This document shows positions 1 through 12,530 of a stretch of DNA of 64,000 nt, in pieces. The DNA is taken from positions 4,831,786 to 4,895,785 of the forward strand of contig QCXZ01000041.1 in the NCBI GenBank assembly GCA_025024175.1, read 5' to 3'. The position numbers and the translations under genes were made by a program. This stretch comes from Rhyzopertha dominica. Its lineage: Eukaryota; Arthropoda; Insecta; Coleoptera; Bostrichidae. A model generated the notes under the pieces. It ran no database searches, had not been told where the DNA came from, and saw only the letters and a list, made by a program, of their open reading frames with translations. Positions within the stretch are counted from its first letter, which is position 1. Every line of letters begins with the position of its first letter.

Positions 1-330
1 AATCCACGTTTGGAACTGCCGTGGCCCCGGGTGCACCACAAACTACGTTACCGGCGAACTTGGGACGCTTATGTTTGTGTTCCTAATGTAGCCGACAGCG
101 CAACGATTGTTTGTTTTTGTCGTTCGTTATTTACACAACACGTGCGACAAGGTGGAAACCTGGGCACCCCCTGAGGGTTGGGAAAAACAGTCACGTCTGG
201 CGGGTTAGGAGAACGATGAGACTAGACTCAATTTGCTTAGTTGGAATGGCGAAGCTCAAAGATACTTGAGGGAATATTGGTTAGTACTAAGTTTACCACG
301 AAAAGAGGTGAAGATGTTTTGAAAGAAAAT
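1..330. other. GC-richer non-coding patch
   Basis: No gene is seen. The first 330 bases are visibly richer in G+C and CpG than the AT-rich sequence that follows and show no similarity to the repeats elsewhere in the window. This could be the edge of a conserved non-coding element or exon of a gene outside the window, but no reading frame supports an exon. Confidence 0.3.
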
Positions 331-2795
331 TTTGTTTATTCAGCACAACAATTGCTCGTTTATTTACAATGAAACCTTGGCTGTAAATAATCCTCTGTTT
401 ACCATAGACCCACCCATTACTTTATTACTTATCACTGTCGGTTTCTCCTTCAACGTCTTTACTGATAAAAGATCTGGGAATATTAGCGGCAGCATAAAAA
501 TCTTTCGCTTCCTTAACGTTTTTCACATCTAGTCGATTTTCTCCACTTCGGTCCGTGCAAAATCCATTACAATAGCGCTAAGATTCGGACGTTTATTATT
601 TCTTCAGATACCCTTTTTGAGGTTGCTGCATATTGTGCCCATCTTGTCTGTGTGAATTATTTGAAGATTGACCTCTTTAACAACATCCTTCATGCAGCAA
701 CTGTTTTTTTTGTTATTTTTGCCAGAATTGCAATATTGTTATTTGTCATTAAGGCTATTCCTCTTAAAAGTTAAGCATCAATTGTGAGAGGTACAAGAAT
801 CTCTGGTTGACGTAGATAGGACGTAGGTAAAAATAAAATGAAACAGCCCTTGTTGAAACTATGATTGACAGGGCCCATAAACTCACCCATAAACAACACA
901 AAAGGGATTAGTGCAACGGTCCGTTTACAAGTTTTATTCCAATAAACCGTAATGATAATCTGCTATAAGAGTCGATTTTTGTGTTTTGATATGAGATCGC
1001 ACAAATTAACTGCTGCACATTTAAACATATGGTAACAAATTTGATAAAAAAAGAAATGTAAGTCGCCATCTCGTACTCACCAGCACAATTTGTGCGATTT
1101 TCTTACATTTCACTAACAGTGAAATATAAATGTCCATTTTTTTATAAAAGAGGAAAAATCTATTTTTTTTGAATTTACAGTCTCAGCAAAAGTTATAATT
1201 TGCAGCAAAATTATTAGTGTGTATATTGATGTTCGACACATATAACAAATCAATTATTTTATTGCTTGTGCTATCACTTCATGGGATCGGTTTTTTCGAT
1301 TTGCGCTGCAAAATAAAATGTTTAATATTTTATATCGATATAGAAAAAACAAACTTGTACTTTCAAAATATAGTATGCAAATTAGAATGGTTATTATAAT
1401 ACCGTTAAACGAATGAACGGAAATTTAAATGTATTGCGAGTAGGGCCTGAGTAAAGATACGTAATTTATAGAAAAAGGATTGTTTTTGGTATGTATGCTA
1501 CCTGAATATTATATTACAATGGACGGGAAAAACCCTCAAACAAGACCAGTTGATAAGGAATTAGATGGGTTTTTCCTATATTATGTGTACTTCCATCCCT
1601 ATACCTATACCTACCCAGTTATAAAATTAGTTCTTATTCATGACTTCAACCCATTTTGTTTCACCTCTTTGGAGTGTTGTTGTCGACGCGTTTATACCGT
1701 TTGTGTTTTAGTGTTGTGTTTTTGGACTTCTGATTTTTATTTAGTTATAGTTAAATAGTTTACTGATTAGAGTGTAAGAAAGACAAGAAATTAGTGATTA
1801 GTGAAAGACATTAAAATGGGTTCCAACACAAGAAGATCGTTTCGCAAAAAAGCAAGTAGAAGAAAACTAATTAAAAAGTGGATCCACACTATGTAGTAAA
1901 ATATCTGTAGCTGTGAAATTTAGAAAAATAAATTTCAATCAATTGGTTACCGATACGTTGTCAACGAAAAAAACCTCACTGAAATTCTTCCTAACATCTG
2001 CATAATACTTATTGTATTTATGGCTCGGCCTCAGTTTGTAAAGCTTTATTTATGACTGATGGCTTCGGATTTGGGGACCGGTGTCCATCTCGGTCGACTG
2101 GTGTGGCAGATAGATAACTTTCTTCGTTAGCGCTCATCGAATCGTAGTTATGATTTAATTTTTTTGCTACATTTTTAACAGAGTAAAACCAAACTTTAGA
2201 AATCGAATGGTGGAGGCATCCTTCCTGTTTTAATTGGATCAAATGTTTTGATTTTTAAATTAAACTTATTTAAATTAAATATATATATTTAACAACAAAT
2301 TTGTTTAAATATTATCCTTATAAAACATAATATGTTTCTCTTCTTTCATTTAAAAAAAGAATTATCTAAAAATGTTCATAACTTTTGGAAATATTGTCTA
2401 TCGAGTTTTACACTGAAAGTCCCATAAGAGAAAAACACGAAGAATAACCTTAATGACTTAATTCCTTCCTTTTTTTGTTGCTGTTGTAGGTTTTCTATTT
2501 TGTTGGTGTGAATGGTATTTTGCATTGCCCATGATAATTACCTAATTGCAGGTAAAAATGGAAGTAATGATTTCTGAGTTGAGAATACTGCAAATACAAT
2601 AATTGAGCCTGACAAAGAACGAAAAGANTGAAAACAACTTTCTTTACCGCTAAAAGGGACAAAAAAGTCAGTTATTACCATTTTTCCTTGGCTGGCGATA
2701 ATCTTCGTCTACTTTGATCAATTTATTGCGAATCGGGTACCCTAAAGGTAAAAAAAACATGATTCCGTGAAAAATGCAGTATTTTTTTTCAAATT
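331..2795. other. AT-rich stretch without recognisable gene
   Basis: Short open frames only (at most about 90 codons), none recognised. A very basic 26-codon ORF lies at 1816-1896 (plus; repeated Arg/Lys) but has no supporting context. Poly-A/T runs are common. I see no transposon ends or RNA genes here. Confidence 0.4.
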
Positions 2796-3197
2796 TACAT
2801 TACAGAAGATGCTCGAAATGTTCCCCATTTACTTTCTGGCAGTAATGCAGCCTTGAGTAAAAGTTTTCTAATGTTCTTTATAGCGTATTTGGAGGTAATT
2901 TCTGAAATTATGCCTTGATTCGTCCTTTTAAATCTTCTGCATTATGTGGCCGATCAGCATAAATACGACTTTTCAGATACCCCCACGGGAAAAAATCAAG
3001 CGGCGTCAGATCAGGAGAACGTGCTGGGCATTCTATCGCTCCGCGCCTACCAATCCATCTATCTTGAAATATAGCATTCAAATATCCACGAACGTTGACT
3101 GCAAAATGAGTCAGTGCACCATCTTGCTGAAACCATATCTGTCCAGAAAAACGCGCAGTATTTTCACGATTAGAGAACAGGCGAATAAGTTCTGGTA

Positions 3198-4961
3198 CAC
3201 AGATAAAACTGTTTGTTTGGATTTGTAAAATCAATTTGTTTGACTTACATTTCTTTAAGTCCAACAAATTTATCTTCAAACAAACAAATTTTATTCGTCG
3301 GAAGAATATCAGTTTATTTGTAACTATATTACCATTTATTTGAGATCGAGCAGAACTTGCGAGTTCAAGTAACCTAGTAATTATTTGAGCGAAAAAATAT
3401 TATTTTTCACGATCAAACAATTTATTCCAATGAGTTAGAATTTCAAATATTTAAATTAAATACTTGGAAGAATTATATCAACAAAAGTAAGTGCTTGTTT
3501 CTACTAAATATATCTTTCGTTAAATCAATATATCTTTTTGTATTCAACTATTTAAATGTTCAACTCAAACACACCTGTTGTTACAGCAAACAACATGTAT
3601 TTAAACAGAATAAATGATGCTTTAATGCAACAATCTGTTTTTGGATACAAAGAAATAATTGCTTGAATTTGCGCGCGCCACTAGCAAAGTGGAAGTTTGG
3701 GGTTCCGCTTCTTTAGCCATGGTTGGACACTGGACAGAATTTATCAAGGTAAATCGGGAAAAGCCGCCGTTATTTCTTTCTTATTATTGTCAGTTTATTT
3801 CATTAAATTGTGAAACAAAAGAGGAAGATAGTCACAGATTTTAAAAGTAAGTATGAAGCCTAAATAAAGTATTTGCTTAATATGATGTGAAAAATAAGGC
3901 ATTCAAACAAGCACATGATCGTTAACGCAAGCTCTGTTACAAAATGACCATCTATGATTCGTAAGGATGTTAATTACGGCGTTGTTTCTCTACATCTTGA
4001 AGTAGGTATATGTTAGTAAAGTTTGCTCAATGAAGTACCCTATTTGTACCAAACTACTATTACAAATAATGCGTTATTTATTCAGTATATTTGTAGTACT
4101 AAAATGGAACACATTTATCACGTTATAGAAACCAGTAGATTTGTGATTGTCCTTTAAATTAAAATAAATATCATACTTTCCGTCTGCATTATATTCGTAC
4201 ATATAAGTAGCAAAATTTACCTTGTCAATGGACTTGTCTAGGTTAGGCTGATTTAAATCAGATGTTTTTTTACTAAACCAATTTCAGTTTTGCGGAAATG
4301 AATTGAGTGACATATTGCATTTTTAATTACAAGTAACAAATTTTATACGCTCTATAAAAAACAGGAAGCCACAGGAATACACTTGCATAAAATACCTAGG
4401 CATATCGAAGTGGGTTAATCACAATGTATTTCTTTAACTTAAAAACAATTTATTTATATGTATAAAGGGTTTGCTTGAATGCAATATTTACACAATCTAA
4501 TTAAAAAATATATATTTCATTAAAATTCACATGCAGTTTTCTGCAATAACAGAGATAATGAATTGAGCATATGAATTCTTTCAATCAAACAATTGTTTGA
4601 TTCCAGGAAATAGCGGTTTCATTGGACTAAATCAGTGATATCTTTACTGCAAAGAAATATTTATTTGGTATGCAGAGAATCACTTACCTTTTCAGTTAAA
4701 TTTAATCATATGTTTATTCCAAACATCTTCATGGTTTAATGAAACAAATACTTTGTTCTATAAAGGAAATGAGTATTCTTGATTCAATAGTTTCAAAAGT
4801 TAATTTAAAGCTTTGTATATATTATGTTAAACAAATGTTATTTTAGCTGTTTCAAGAATTTTTTGTTTGAAACAAACAAATCATTTACTTCGCCATATAC
4901 AAACAAATAATTTGTTTGCCATAAATATATTTTTTCTTCCAAACATATTGTTCTCTCTGTG
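3198..4961. mobile_element. Non-autonomous TIR element, copy 1, inserted at TA in mariner ORF
   Basis: A 1764-bp element with imperfect terminal inverted repeats (left CACAGATAAAAC..., right reverse complement CACAGAGAGAAC..., about 22 bp) flanked by TA on both sides (3196-3197 and 4962-4963). Deleting the element and one TA leaves the transposase reading frame continuous, so the insertion and its TA duplication are direct sequence facts. Many ATTTGTTTG/CAAACAAAT motifs crowd both ends, as subterminal transposase-binding repeats would. No transposase ORF is present. A second copy is at 17595-19617. It is probably mobilised by a Tc1/mariner-type transposase encoded elsewhere (inference). Confidence 0.85.
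3640..3760 (+). promoter_or_regulatory. GC-rich core of nested element with ATG and GT donor-like site
   Basis: Inside copy 1 a short segment unlike its AT-rich surroundings contains GCGCGCCACTAG, an ATG at about 3719 and AAGGTAAAT at about 3747. The same segment is kept in copy 2 (18060-18160), where CCACTAGCATAGTGG is a perfect palindrome. It could be a captured promoter plus first exon with a splice donor, or a protein-binding site (CCACTAG resembles the core of CTCF motifs). Weak evidence. Confidence 0.25.
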
Positions 4962-5604
4962 TATAATGTGTTCCCGCAAGAGCTGTAAATACTTGACCAC
5001 ATTCAAATTTCCGTCGATGAAAAAAGGCTTAATAATGTGCTCATCAATCATACCACACCATACTTTCTGAGGGTGTTTTGTGTGAACTTGTTCCATCCAA
5101 TGTGGATTTATCTCCAGCCGATATCTGCAATTATGTCTATTCACATTACCATTGAGGCAAAAAGTCACTTCATCATAAAACATAATCCAATTTAAGATGT
5201 TTCTATCGTCATCTATCATGTTCATAGCAGTTTCGCAAAATTCTATCCTACGATCGAAATCATCTTCGTTCAGTTTTTGTAATAAGTGAGTTCTGTATGG
5301 ATGAAACTTCTCTGTTTTCAAAATTTTCTGAACAGATCTTCTACTAATATGATGAGTGAGAGTACCTAACACTTGGGATTCTCTTGCGCAGATGTGCAAT
5401 AAAATAATAAAAGGACATTCAAGCTACTTTCCTCACTCGTAGCAACCTTTCGACGTCCTGGTTTTTGACGATTTTTAACACCGCCGGTTTCGTCAAAACG
5501 TTGCAATGATTTAATAACTGTTGATCTGGTGATTGGTTCACGATCTTCATGAATTGCATTATAGAGTGCAACTACTTCCGAATAACTTCACCTTCTATCT
5601 CCAT

Positions 5605-7720
5605 AACGAACATAGTTTTTATCCCAAAATTTTTTGCAAGACCCAAGTTTGTTATCACACTTTTCTCAACTCAGGAGCAATAAACTGTCCAAGTGTGATA
5701 CATTTTTGAAATCAGGAAAAATATCGTTTTCAATGATCTCGGAAGCGAGAGCTGACACGAAGTTGAAAAATTTCAGAAAATTCATTTTAAACCCATGCAC
5801 AATTTCAGAAAAATCGGTCGAACATCGGTCTTTATACGTTAAATTTAAATTTCATCAAAAAATTTGGCCTAAAATATAAACAAAGTATCATCATGAAACA
5901 ATTCTAACAAGAGGTCAAAAAGCTGAAAAATATTTTACTGTTCAGCCAAACGATACTAAAATGATTGTAAGTAGGTACTGGTTTGTCTAAACTCATATTT
6001 GGAAGAATCAATATTTTTGTTGGCATCTGATTTCGTCTTAAAGTGAACGACACAGTTTTATACAATGGCGCATGATGAACCTTGATCAGTTGAGAGGCCA
6101 ATATTATCCGTCTCCGCTTCAAAAAATTGAAAGTTACGCCCCGCTTTAAATAATTGATCTAAAACTGATATCATTAGATACAAACACCCCATCGTATGGT
6201 TTCGAAAATGGTACGATGTAAACCTCGTTATTACAAGATCACTCCACTCACTTCTGAAGGTACTCGAAAGTGCCTCGACATTTCAGAATCGTTTAGAAAG
6301 TATTCCCAACAGTAGCATTTGTCCTGATTGCATAATTCTCTGTGCATCCACAATGCTCTGTTTTAAATTTCAAATGCTAGTGAACGTGGATCCAATCGCA
6401 TTTCGCAAAACTAGACCAGTTCCGACAATTGCTTTTCGCATAAGTAATGTTTTTAGGAGTCGAAGAAATCTGAACAAAAACAGCCACGCGTCTTGGATGG
6501 GTATGTGAAATCCTGCGGTGATGCAATGGAATGACTTTTACAAGATTATGTAATAAATTATGCTGCTGTAAATCGATTCATTTGACTGAGTACTTTATAA
6601 TTTTTGCGGCTTGGTTAATAACAATATGCTTATGAAATTATTTAAGCAATCAGAAAAACCGTCACTTTAGGATGGAGCTCGATCTTCTCCGCTAACGTAT
6701 CTCAATGAAGCCTAGTTTTAATTTTGTTGTTGTGTAGCACAGTGCAATTTTGTCGAGCAGGAGAAAGATTAAGGAATTTATATTAAGGCGACTTTTTCAT
6801 AGTTGCTACCTTTAAGAAATAATGATATACTGAGAGTCAATAAAGAAAAGCATAAAACCTAAAGTAGAATTCGAGAAAAGAAAACGGTGAATTAGAAAAT
6901 TTTATTACGGAACGTATTTATAATAGAAACACGAATGAAATTTAATAACTGCAGTGCAAGACCAACCTTTGCGTATTATTGACATTTTCGTCCAAATACA
7001 TCGTTACCTATGTAAACGTATTAAAATCTGTGCAACTTAAATCAAGATTCTCTGTTCCATATGGATGTAGGAGAATTATAAACAGCACGCGCACCTGTCG
7101 ATGTTTAACACCGATTTATTATATGCTTGATTTACTTACAATATAAATTTTGAGGATTTACACAAATTATTCGAAAATCTGATTATTATTATATTTTCTT
7201 TAACATGTCACTTTTTGCATCATCGTTTAGCTTATTATATAGGTTACTGCAGTTTTATTGTATGTGAAATATATATCGACATTCATTGTGTATCATTCAT
7301 ATTGTTCACACGTATTAAGCATTTGTTGTATTACAATAAAAAAGTATTATTCCACTTTTTATTTGATTTTTTACATAACACAAGATCTTTGTAACATCAC
7401 ATTCGAAAGCATTTAACTAAGATAATTGATTTTCAGTAGTCTAAGCTACGTTTATTATCAACTTTTCATCAATTTTATGTAAGTGTTTTATCTAGGATAG
7501 CTAGTTTTGGAAGTATAATATTTATATACTATAAAATGTGAGTTAATGGCAAATAATATGGTGTTTCTATTTGAAGATATCAAGTTTTCCACACATTAAA
7601 TTCATCAAGAATTGGTAAGTTGGTATAACAATTTTTAAAATGGATTTGCAAGATGCTGGTGGTCAGGAAAATTAGGCAAATTCATTCTAAAAGTAAATGC
7701 AGTAACCGCAAGTAAAAAAA
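5605..7720. other. AT-rich stretch without recognisable gene
   Basis: No coding similarity, terminal repeats or RNA genes recognised; ORFs are at most about 80 codons. The part at 5605-5900 may be remains of the outer end of the mariner copy to its left. Confidence 0.35.
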
Positions 7721-7724
7721 TGGC

Positions 7725-8760
7725 ACGAATGCTGTCCCAAAGTCAATTCAGAGGATTGTGAATAAAGGTCTTTCACAATGATCGGTTCTATCGCCTATTT
7801 TTTTGAACCTTTACATAAGTGGCTTTCCAGTAACTCAATCGAGAAAATTTGTGTAAGCAGACGACATGGCACTTTCTGTACTTGAACAAAACCTTTCAAG
7901 AGGCATCAAGATTATGAATTGTTATTTCAAAGCTTGGCGCTTATGCTCTAATCCATTGAAGATAGAAGTAACCTGTTTTCATCTCAACGATCATCAAAAT
8001 TAAAAACAATTTCAAGTTATGTCAAATAATATGATGTTCAAACATAGTTTCTCGCCAAAATTCCTTGGAGTGCTTCCCTGGCTGGAAAATAATCATCACA
8101 CAGGAAAAATTGACACTCAACTAAGTACTGATGCGACTAATTACTGGAACAGTTAAGTCAACTCCATTACCTTGGCTTCCCATTCTTTCAAACATTGCTC
8201 CTCCGGAGATTCGCAGACACTTTGCTACATATACAGTTTGACAAAACTATTAATCAGCTCCTAATGAGTTTCTGATTTCCCGGGATCTGCAGAGCTACCT
8301 ACAACTCGCCTAACTTCCAGAAAACCTCTGTGGATAGAAGATTTCCTTCGTGCTCCTTACACCATTGAAGATGGATGGTGTTCTGTTTGGCAACTTAAGA
8401 AACATGATATATTCAATCAGCATCTTATAGACGATCCTACGGAAGAGGTAGCAGGAACTGACCTGCCAAGAAGGTCTAGGATCACTCTGAATCGCCTTCG
8501 CACTGGTCATGGGAAATGCAAGTTTTTTTTTTAATAAATGGGATTCATCTATCAACCCTTCTGGTGAATGTGGAGATCCCCTCCAAACAATTGGACATAT
8601 GGTCGACAGATGCCCCCGTACAGCATGGCCTGGTGGTTTTGCGTCTATCCATTGTGTTGATGAAGGTGTTAAAGACTGGCTTAAGACAATAGAGATCTGA
8701 TTGGAGTTTTCTGCAGTTTTCGTCAATACTCTATCCAGAATAAATACATACATGTAGGTA
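7725..8760 (+). mobile_element. Non-LTR retrotransposon (LINE), decayed 3' part
   Basis: Reverse-transcriptase remains on the plus strand. The region corresponding to the PQGSVLSPILFNLY motif is recognisable but broken at about 7765-7820, followed by a damaged YADDM motif near 7860 (only the ADDM part survives). The C-terminal part (8100-8260) matches the IDTQL..., TPLPWL and NIAPPEIRR stretch of the copy at 54645-55760. The end (8480-8699) encodes a Cys/His cluster (C-G-D-P-L-Q-T-I-G-H-M-V-D-R-C-P) typical of this LINE group. Several frameshifts; clade not decided. The two copies share a 3' UTR with the phrase ACTCTATCCAGA. Confidence 0.7.
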
Positions 8761-8984
8761 TCTATTCTGGGTAGACCGCAAATGCGAGATCTCTTATCGT
8801 TGCATGAAAAGATTTTTTTCTTTCAAGGCTCTAATAAAAGTCAGTTATAACAGTACTGTGTAATGTATTAATGATTTTAATAAGAATATATATACTACAA
8901 AGATATCCTACCCGTTACCCAAAAAGTTGTTTTAATTTGCTACGATGCCTCTGCCTGTTAATCTACAAACTATTTATAAATAAA

Positions 8985-9480
8985 CACCGGCATGTGTAAA
9001 GGCATTCCAATCGCGTCTAGCACCCAACTAATGCCCAGAGGCACCCATAAACATATCGTTCCCCTACTAGACCACTGCCTTACCGAATTCCACGTTGGTG
9101 TAGGTCGAAAATCGGCAAATGCAAACTTAATCAACGAGTATACGGTCGCCATAAAGGAAATAAAACAAGCGATTTATAGCGGAGAATGTAATACCTTCCG
9201 AACATTGTTTGCTAATCAATGGGCTCGTTAAACGGTAATTGGAAAGGCGTGCTTATTAGAACCCGGCGGTCCGACATTGCCCTGCAGTTATTCGGTGGCT
9301 TAATCGAAATGTAATTGTGAAAAAAAAACAGTGCGGTGGTCACTTTGAACTTGTCGGATTGTTTTGGATGTTACCTTTGCTGCGGGCAGTAATTTTAAAC
9401 GTAATTGAATCAAACGCTCGATCAGCCGTGAGGCGAACGTTAAAAAATAATGAATTATCACAGGGTGTTAACAATGGTCG
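8985..9480. promoter_or_regulatory. Single-copy GC-richer island with homeodomain-type sites
   Basis: About 500 bases of apparently unique, CpG-bearing sequence between two transposons. It contains GCTAATCAATGG (about 9210), TAATCG (9301), TAATTG (9311) and CGGTCGCCATAAAGG. The open frames here (about 80 and 60 codons) overlap on both strands and resemble no known protein. Enhancer-like composition is inferred; conservation was not tested. Confidence 0.3.
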
Positions 9481-9635
9481 AAGTCATAAATTTCAGTAGG
9501 TGTACTTTTGTCATGCTTCTATATTCTTAATAGGTAATAATATTTATTCATCTGCTTTCAGCGTCCATAATATATGATAATATTTTCTCGGAAAGATCGC
9601 TGTCTCTTGAAAACACTGACAAAAAGTTATAAGTC

Positions 9636-9678
9636 TGACGTTTCGATCACACCTGTAATCTTTGTCAAAGACGAAGAA
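9636..9678 (-). ncRNA. Degenerate hammerhead-core-like motif at PLE 3' end
   Basis: The minus strand reads TTTGACAAAGA, then a possible short hairpin (GAT...ATC), then CGAAACGTC. The GAAACGTC tail is shared with the better-preserved motifs at 18337-18376 and 22364-22395. PLEs are known to carry hammerhead ribozymes near their ends. The CUGANGA half is poor here, so activity is unlikely. Confidence 0.3.
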
Positions 9679-11445
9679 CCTCAAAAATTTGCCTGACTCA
9701 AGTTCAAACGAAATTTTTAAAGTAAATAAACAAGTCACTAAGGAAGCGAGACGTCATAGAAACAACGTGTTAACCTGATAAAAAAGAATCTAACGACGAA
9801 AAAGGAACTACCTGCCTACTAGATATACACGAATTACTTGGAAAAAAATAAAATAACTACAAAATAGCCTTTCAAATATCACCTAACTTTTATCAGACGT
9901 TTGTGATAATATTTTTCTCTATGTAAAATTTTCGTTTTATCAAAGTCAATCATGTGTTTAGTCAAATATCAAATATATGTTGCTGCCTAGTAGCACGTAT
10001 GTGTTCTTTCAAACGCGTACTTACTTTTCTATGTAATATTTGCCGCAAGAACATGTAATTTTGTAAACACCTTCACTCTCTAAATGTACTTTATCTTTAG
10101 CAGAACTTAAAATTTTATCTAAATTATAATATGTACTATCAACAACTAAAATATCTTGCTTTCTAAGTATTCTCTTAAATTTTTTCGAAAGGCTTTGTAC
10201 ATAAGGCAAACTCAACTTCAATTTACTTTGTCCTGGCTGAGAATTTACTTGATTTGGATGAGCACTTTTATTAAAAACTGACCAAATATTCTTATTGCTA
10301 TAACCATTTCTCACTAGCGCTGATTTAAGATGATGTATTTCTTTTTGTAAAGAACTTTCGTCTGATATCCTTTGTGCTCTAACAAATAACGTCCTTATAA
10401 GACTATTCTTTTGAGAGGGAGGGTGGTGAGATGTGGCATGTAAATATCTGTCTGTGTGTGTTGGTTTTCTGTAAACCTTGTGTCCTAACTGTCCAGTATT
10501 TATTTTGTAAATTTGTGCATCCAAGAAAGGTAAACTACCATTGATTTCTAATTCCATAGTAAATTTTATGTCAGAATTTTGACTGTTCAAATGATTTAGA
10601 AATCTACCCAACTCATCTATATCGTGGGGTTAAATAACAAAAGTGTCATCTACGTACCTACACCAACATTTTGGCTTAAACTGAAAACTGTTTATCGCTA
10701 CCTGTTCAAAATTTTCCATAAGGAAATTCGCTACTACAGGACTTACGAGGTGAACCCATTGCACAACCCGATTTTTGTTCATAAAAATTATCGTTCCATA
10801 AGAAATAAGTAGATTTTAAACAATGTTCAGATAATCTGGCTATCGTTTCACCTAGTGGATCGCTATTAAGCTTGGATTTGATGATGTCTATCGTTTCAGG
10901 AATGGGTACTTTCGTAAATAAATAGACCACGTCAAAACTAACTAAAGTATCGCCTTCTGAAATACTTAAACCTTTTATAATTTGAATAAAGTCTGAAGAA
11001 TTTTTGATGAAGCTACTGATTTTTCCTACATAAGGTTTTAAATAGGTAGCACAAAATTTTGCCAATCTGTAACAAGGACTGCCAATCATATTGACTATGG
11101 ATCTTAACGGGACATTGGTTTTATGGATTTTTGGCAAACCATACAACTTTGGTACCTTGCAATCGGAAACAGTTAAAAGAGACTTCTCCTCATTCGAAAG
11201 ATTTGAACTTTTGATAAGATCATTAGTAATTTTGGAAATTTTTGAGGTAGGATCTCGGGACAATTTTTGATATGTTTCCTCATCTAACAACTCCCTAACT
11301 TCATTCTCATAATCTGTTCTATCTAAAATTACTGTGGCTGAACCTTTATCTGCTCTAGTGATTATAATTATCTGTATTCAAATCCTTAAGAGCCTTCATT
11401 TCCTCAGATGTCACATTAGGTTTGGGCGTACGTGCATTTCTAATT
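9636..11445 (-). mobile_element. Penelope-like element (RT + GIY-YIG), 5'-truncated
   Basis: PLEs copy themselves through an unusual reverse transcriptase fused to a GIY-YIG endonuclease. On the minus strand the frame runs from about 11440 (ADKGSATVILDRTDYE), through 11290-10706 (KIHK and CAMGSP motifs), a frameshift near 10740, and the catalytic YVDD at 10645-10656. A stop follows immediately (Trp codon to TAA). Next come LPFLD and YRKPTHTDRYL (10611-10400), the linker, and GVYKITCSCGKYYIEK, the GIY-YIG start, near 10040-10080. After a further frameshift the C-terminus ends around 9879. It has several stops and shifts and is therefore dead. A motif resembling the PLE terminal hammerhead core lies downstream at about 9640-9675. 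Confidence 0.85.
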
Positions 11446-11990
11446 ATTATTATCATACAAGGTTAAAATGTCACATTTTATATAAGTGTCAAAATATCAC
11501 AGCCAGCTAGTGAGACTCAACAGAAAGAGATCAATTTTTGTAAGAAAAAAAATCATACTTTTATGTAATACACTTTGTAAGAAAATATTATCTTTTCACA
11601 GGTAAGTAGCAATTATCCGTTCACTTTAATTTCTCTAATTGTTTGTAACAGGCCATTCATTAATACTTCGTTGGAATTACCTAAGTTACAATAGGACAGA
11701 ATGAAAAAAAGCTAAGTTGAAACACTATCTCCTGTAACTTTAAACACACAAGAGTAAGAACAAAGATATTGTGCAGCCAGTTAACCATCTAAGCGACCTG
11801 ATTTCAGTCAATACTATAGTCTCAACCATCGTAGCAGGACTCTTGATCAGTACATAATTCCACCGCGCTCTCATTAACGAAACAAAGAAATGCAAGAAAC
11901 TTTTTAATTATCCCGGAGCAAGCACTTAAGTTCTTGTGCTCTCTGTCCTGCGTCACAGCTTAAAGAATCCTCTTTTTAACCGGAAAATAA
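11446..11990. other. AT-rich stretch, nothing recognised
   Basis: No coding frame, terminal repeat or RNA gene recognised. Its left edge abuts the 5'-truncated PLE. Confidence 0.35.
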
Positions 11991-11999
11991 AATAAATTT

Positions 12000-12530
12000 A
12001 ATTGCTCCGCGAAACAATGCCCGGCGCTACTTTCACTCAGTTTTTTTTCCTCCTACAACAGAAAGCAGGTGGCAGAACTTTTTGCACACCGAACCAGCTT
12101 GTGACCGTATTTATCCAGATTTTCTCGGATTCCCCGTCGCATTTTCCTTTCGGGAGCACGTTCGGGGTCAGGTACAATCCTCCAGGTGTGAAATTACCTG
12201 GCCGTGTCGTTTGCGCAACGCACACCTTCATCGGCGGTTGTTTACGTCCAGGTGTATCTCCGGTGTTTTGGCGCGGCTCATTATTCAAGAAAGTCCGCTT
12301 ATTAATATTTCCGCGAGGCTATACGCGCGGTTTCGACTGCATTGTCGGCAATGGCCAACATTCTGCACGCGAACAATGCAACAATAAATACGTATCCGTG
12401 TCGATCCGTATCTCGCTCCGCTTATTGACATGGAAAATTGAATACAAAAGAGCAATTTCGTGCCAAAAGCGCAGGGACAACTGCGTGCATAACTGTACGG
12501 CGTGCCCGTGATAATAAATAATTGGTATAA
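12000..12530. promoter_or_regulatory. CpG-rich single-copy island
   Basis: A clearly GC- and CpG-richer patch. Overlapping open frames of 169, 101 and 83 codons in different phases and strands are the expected consequence of low stop-codon frequency, and none resembles a protein I know. It could be a promoter, first exon or conserved non-coding element. No splice or domain evidence supports a gene. Confidence 0.3.

Larger units (their letters stand above)
2800..5600 (-). mobile_element. Mariner-type (DD41D) transposase copy, split by a nested element
   Basis: A decayed transposase of the Tc1/mariner superfamily, which would cut and paste DNA at TA sites. Read on the minus strand, a helix-turn-helix part lies at about 5560-5400 (HEDREPITRSTV; GGVKNRQKPGR), with a frame disruption near 5400. 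The first catalytic region follows at 5399-4965 (FHPY, EDDFDRR, FYDEVTF, NPHW). After the interruption at 3198-4961 the second half continues at 3195-2800 with WFQQDGA, RWIGRRGAIE, SPDLTPLDFF and a stop at 2800-2802. All three acidic catalytic positions are still Asp. I count 41 residues between the second and third, the spacing reported for the DD41D (rosa) group. Stops and frameshifts (for example the TAA near 2907) make it a pseudogene. Its own TIRs were not located. A sister copy with intact ends lies at 55823-57908. Confidence 0.8.

Noticed and set aside
990..1110. Short inverted repeat (GATCGCACAAATT / AATTTGTGCGATTT)
   Set aside because: Single short match with no terminal-repeat context or TSD; could be chance.
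8310..8753. 147-codon minus-strand ORF
   Set aside because: Antisense shadow of the plus-strand LINE C-terminal region; the equivalent shadow occurs at 55216-55575.
12002..12511. 169-codon plus-strand ORF
   Set aside because: Overlaps equally open frames in other phases in a CpG-rich patch; no recognisable domain.
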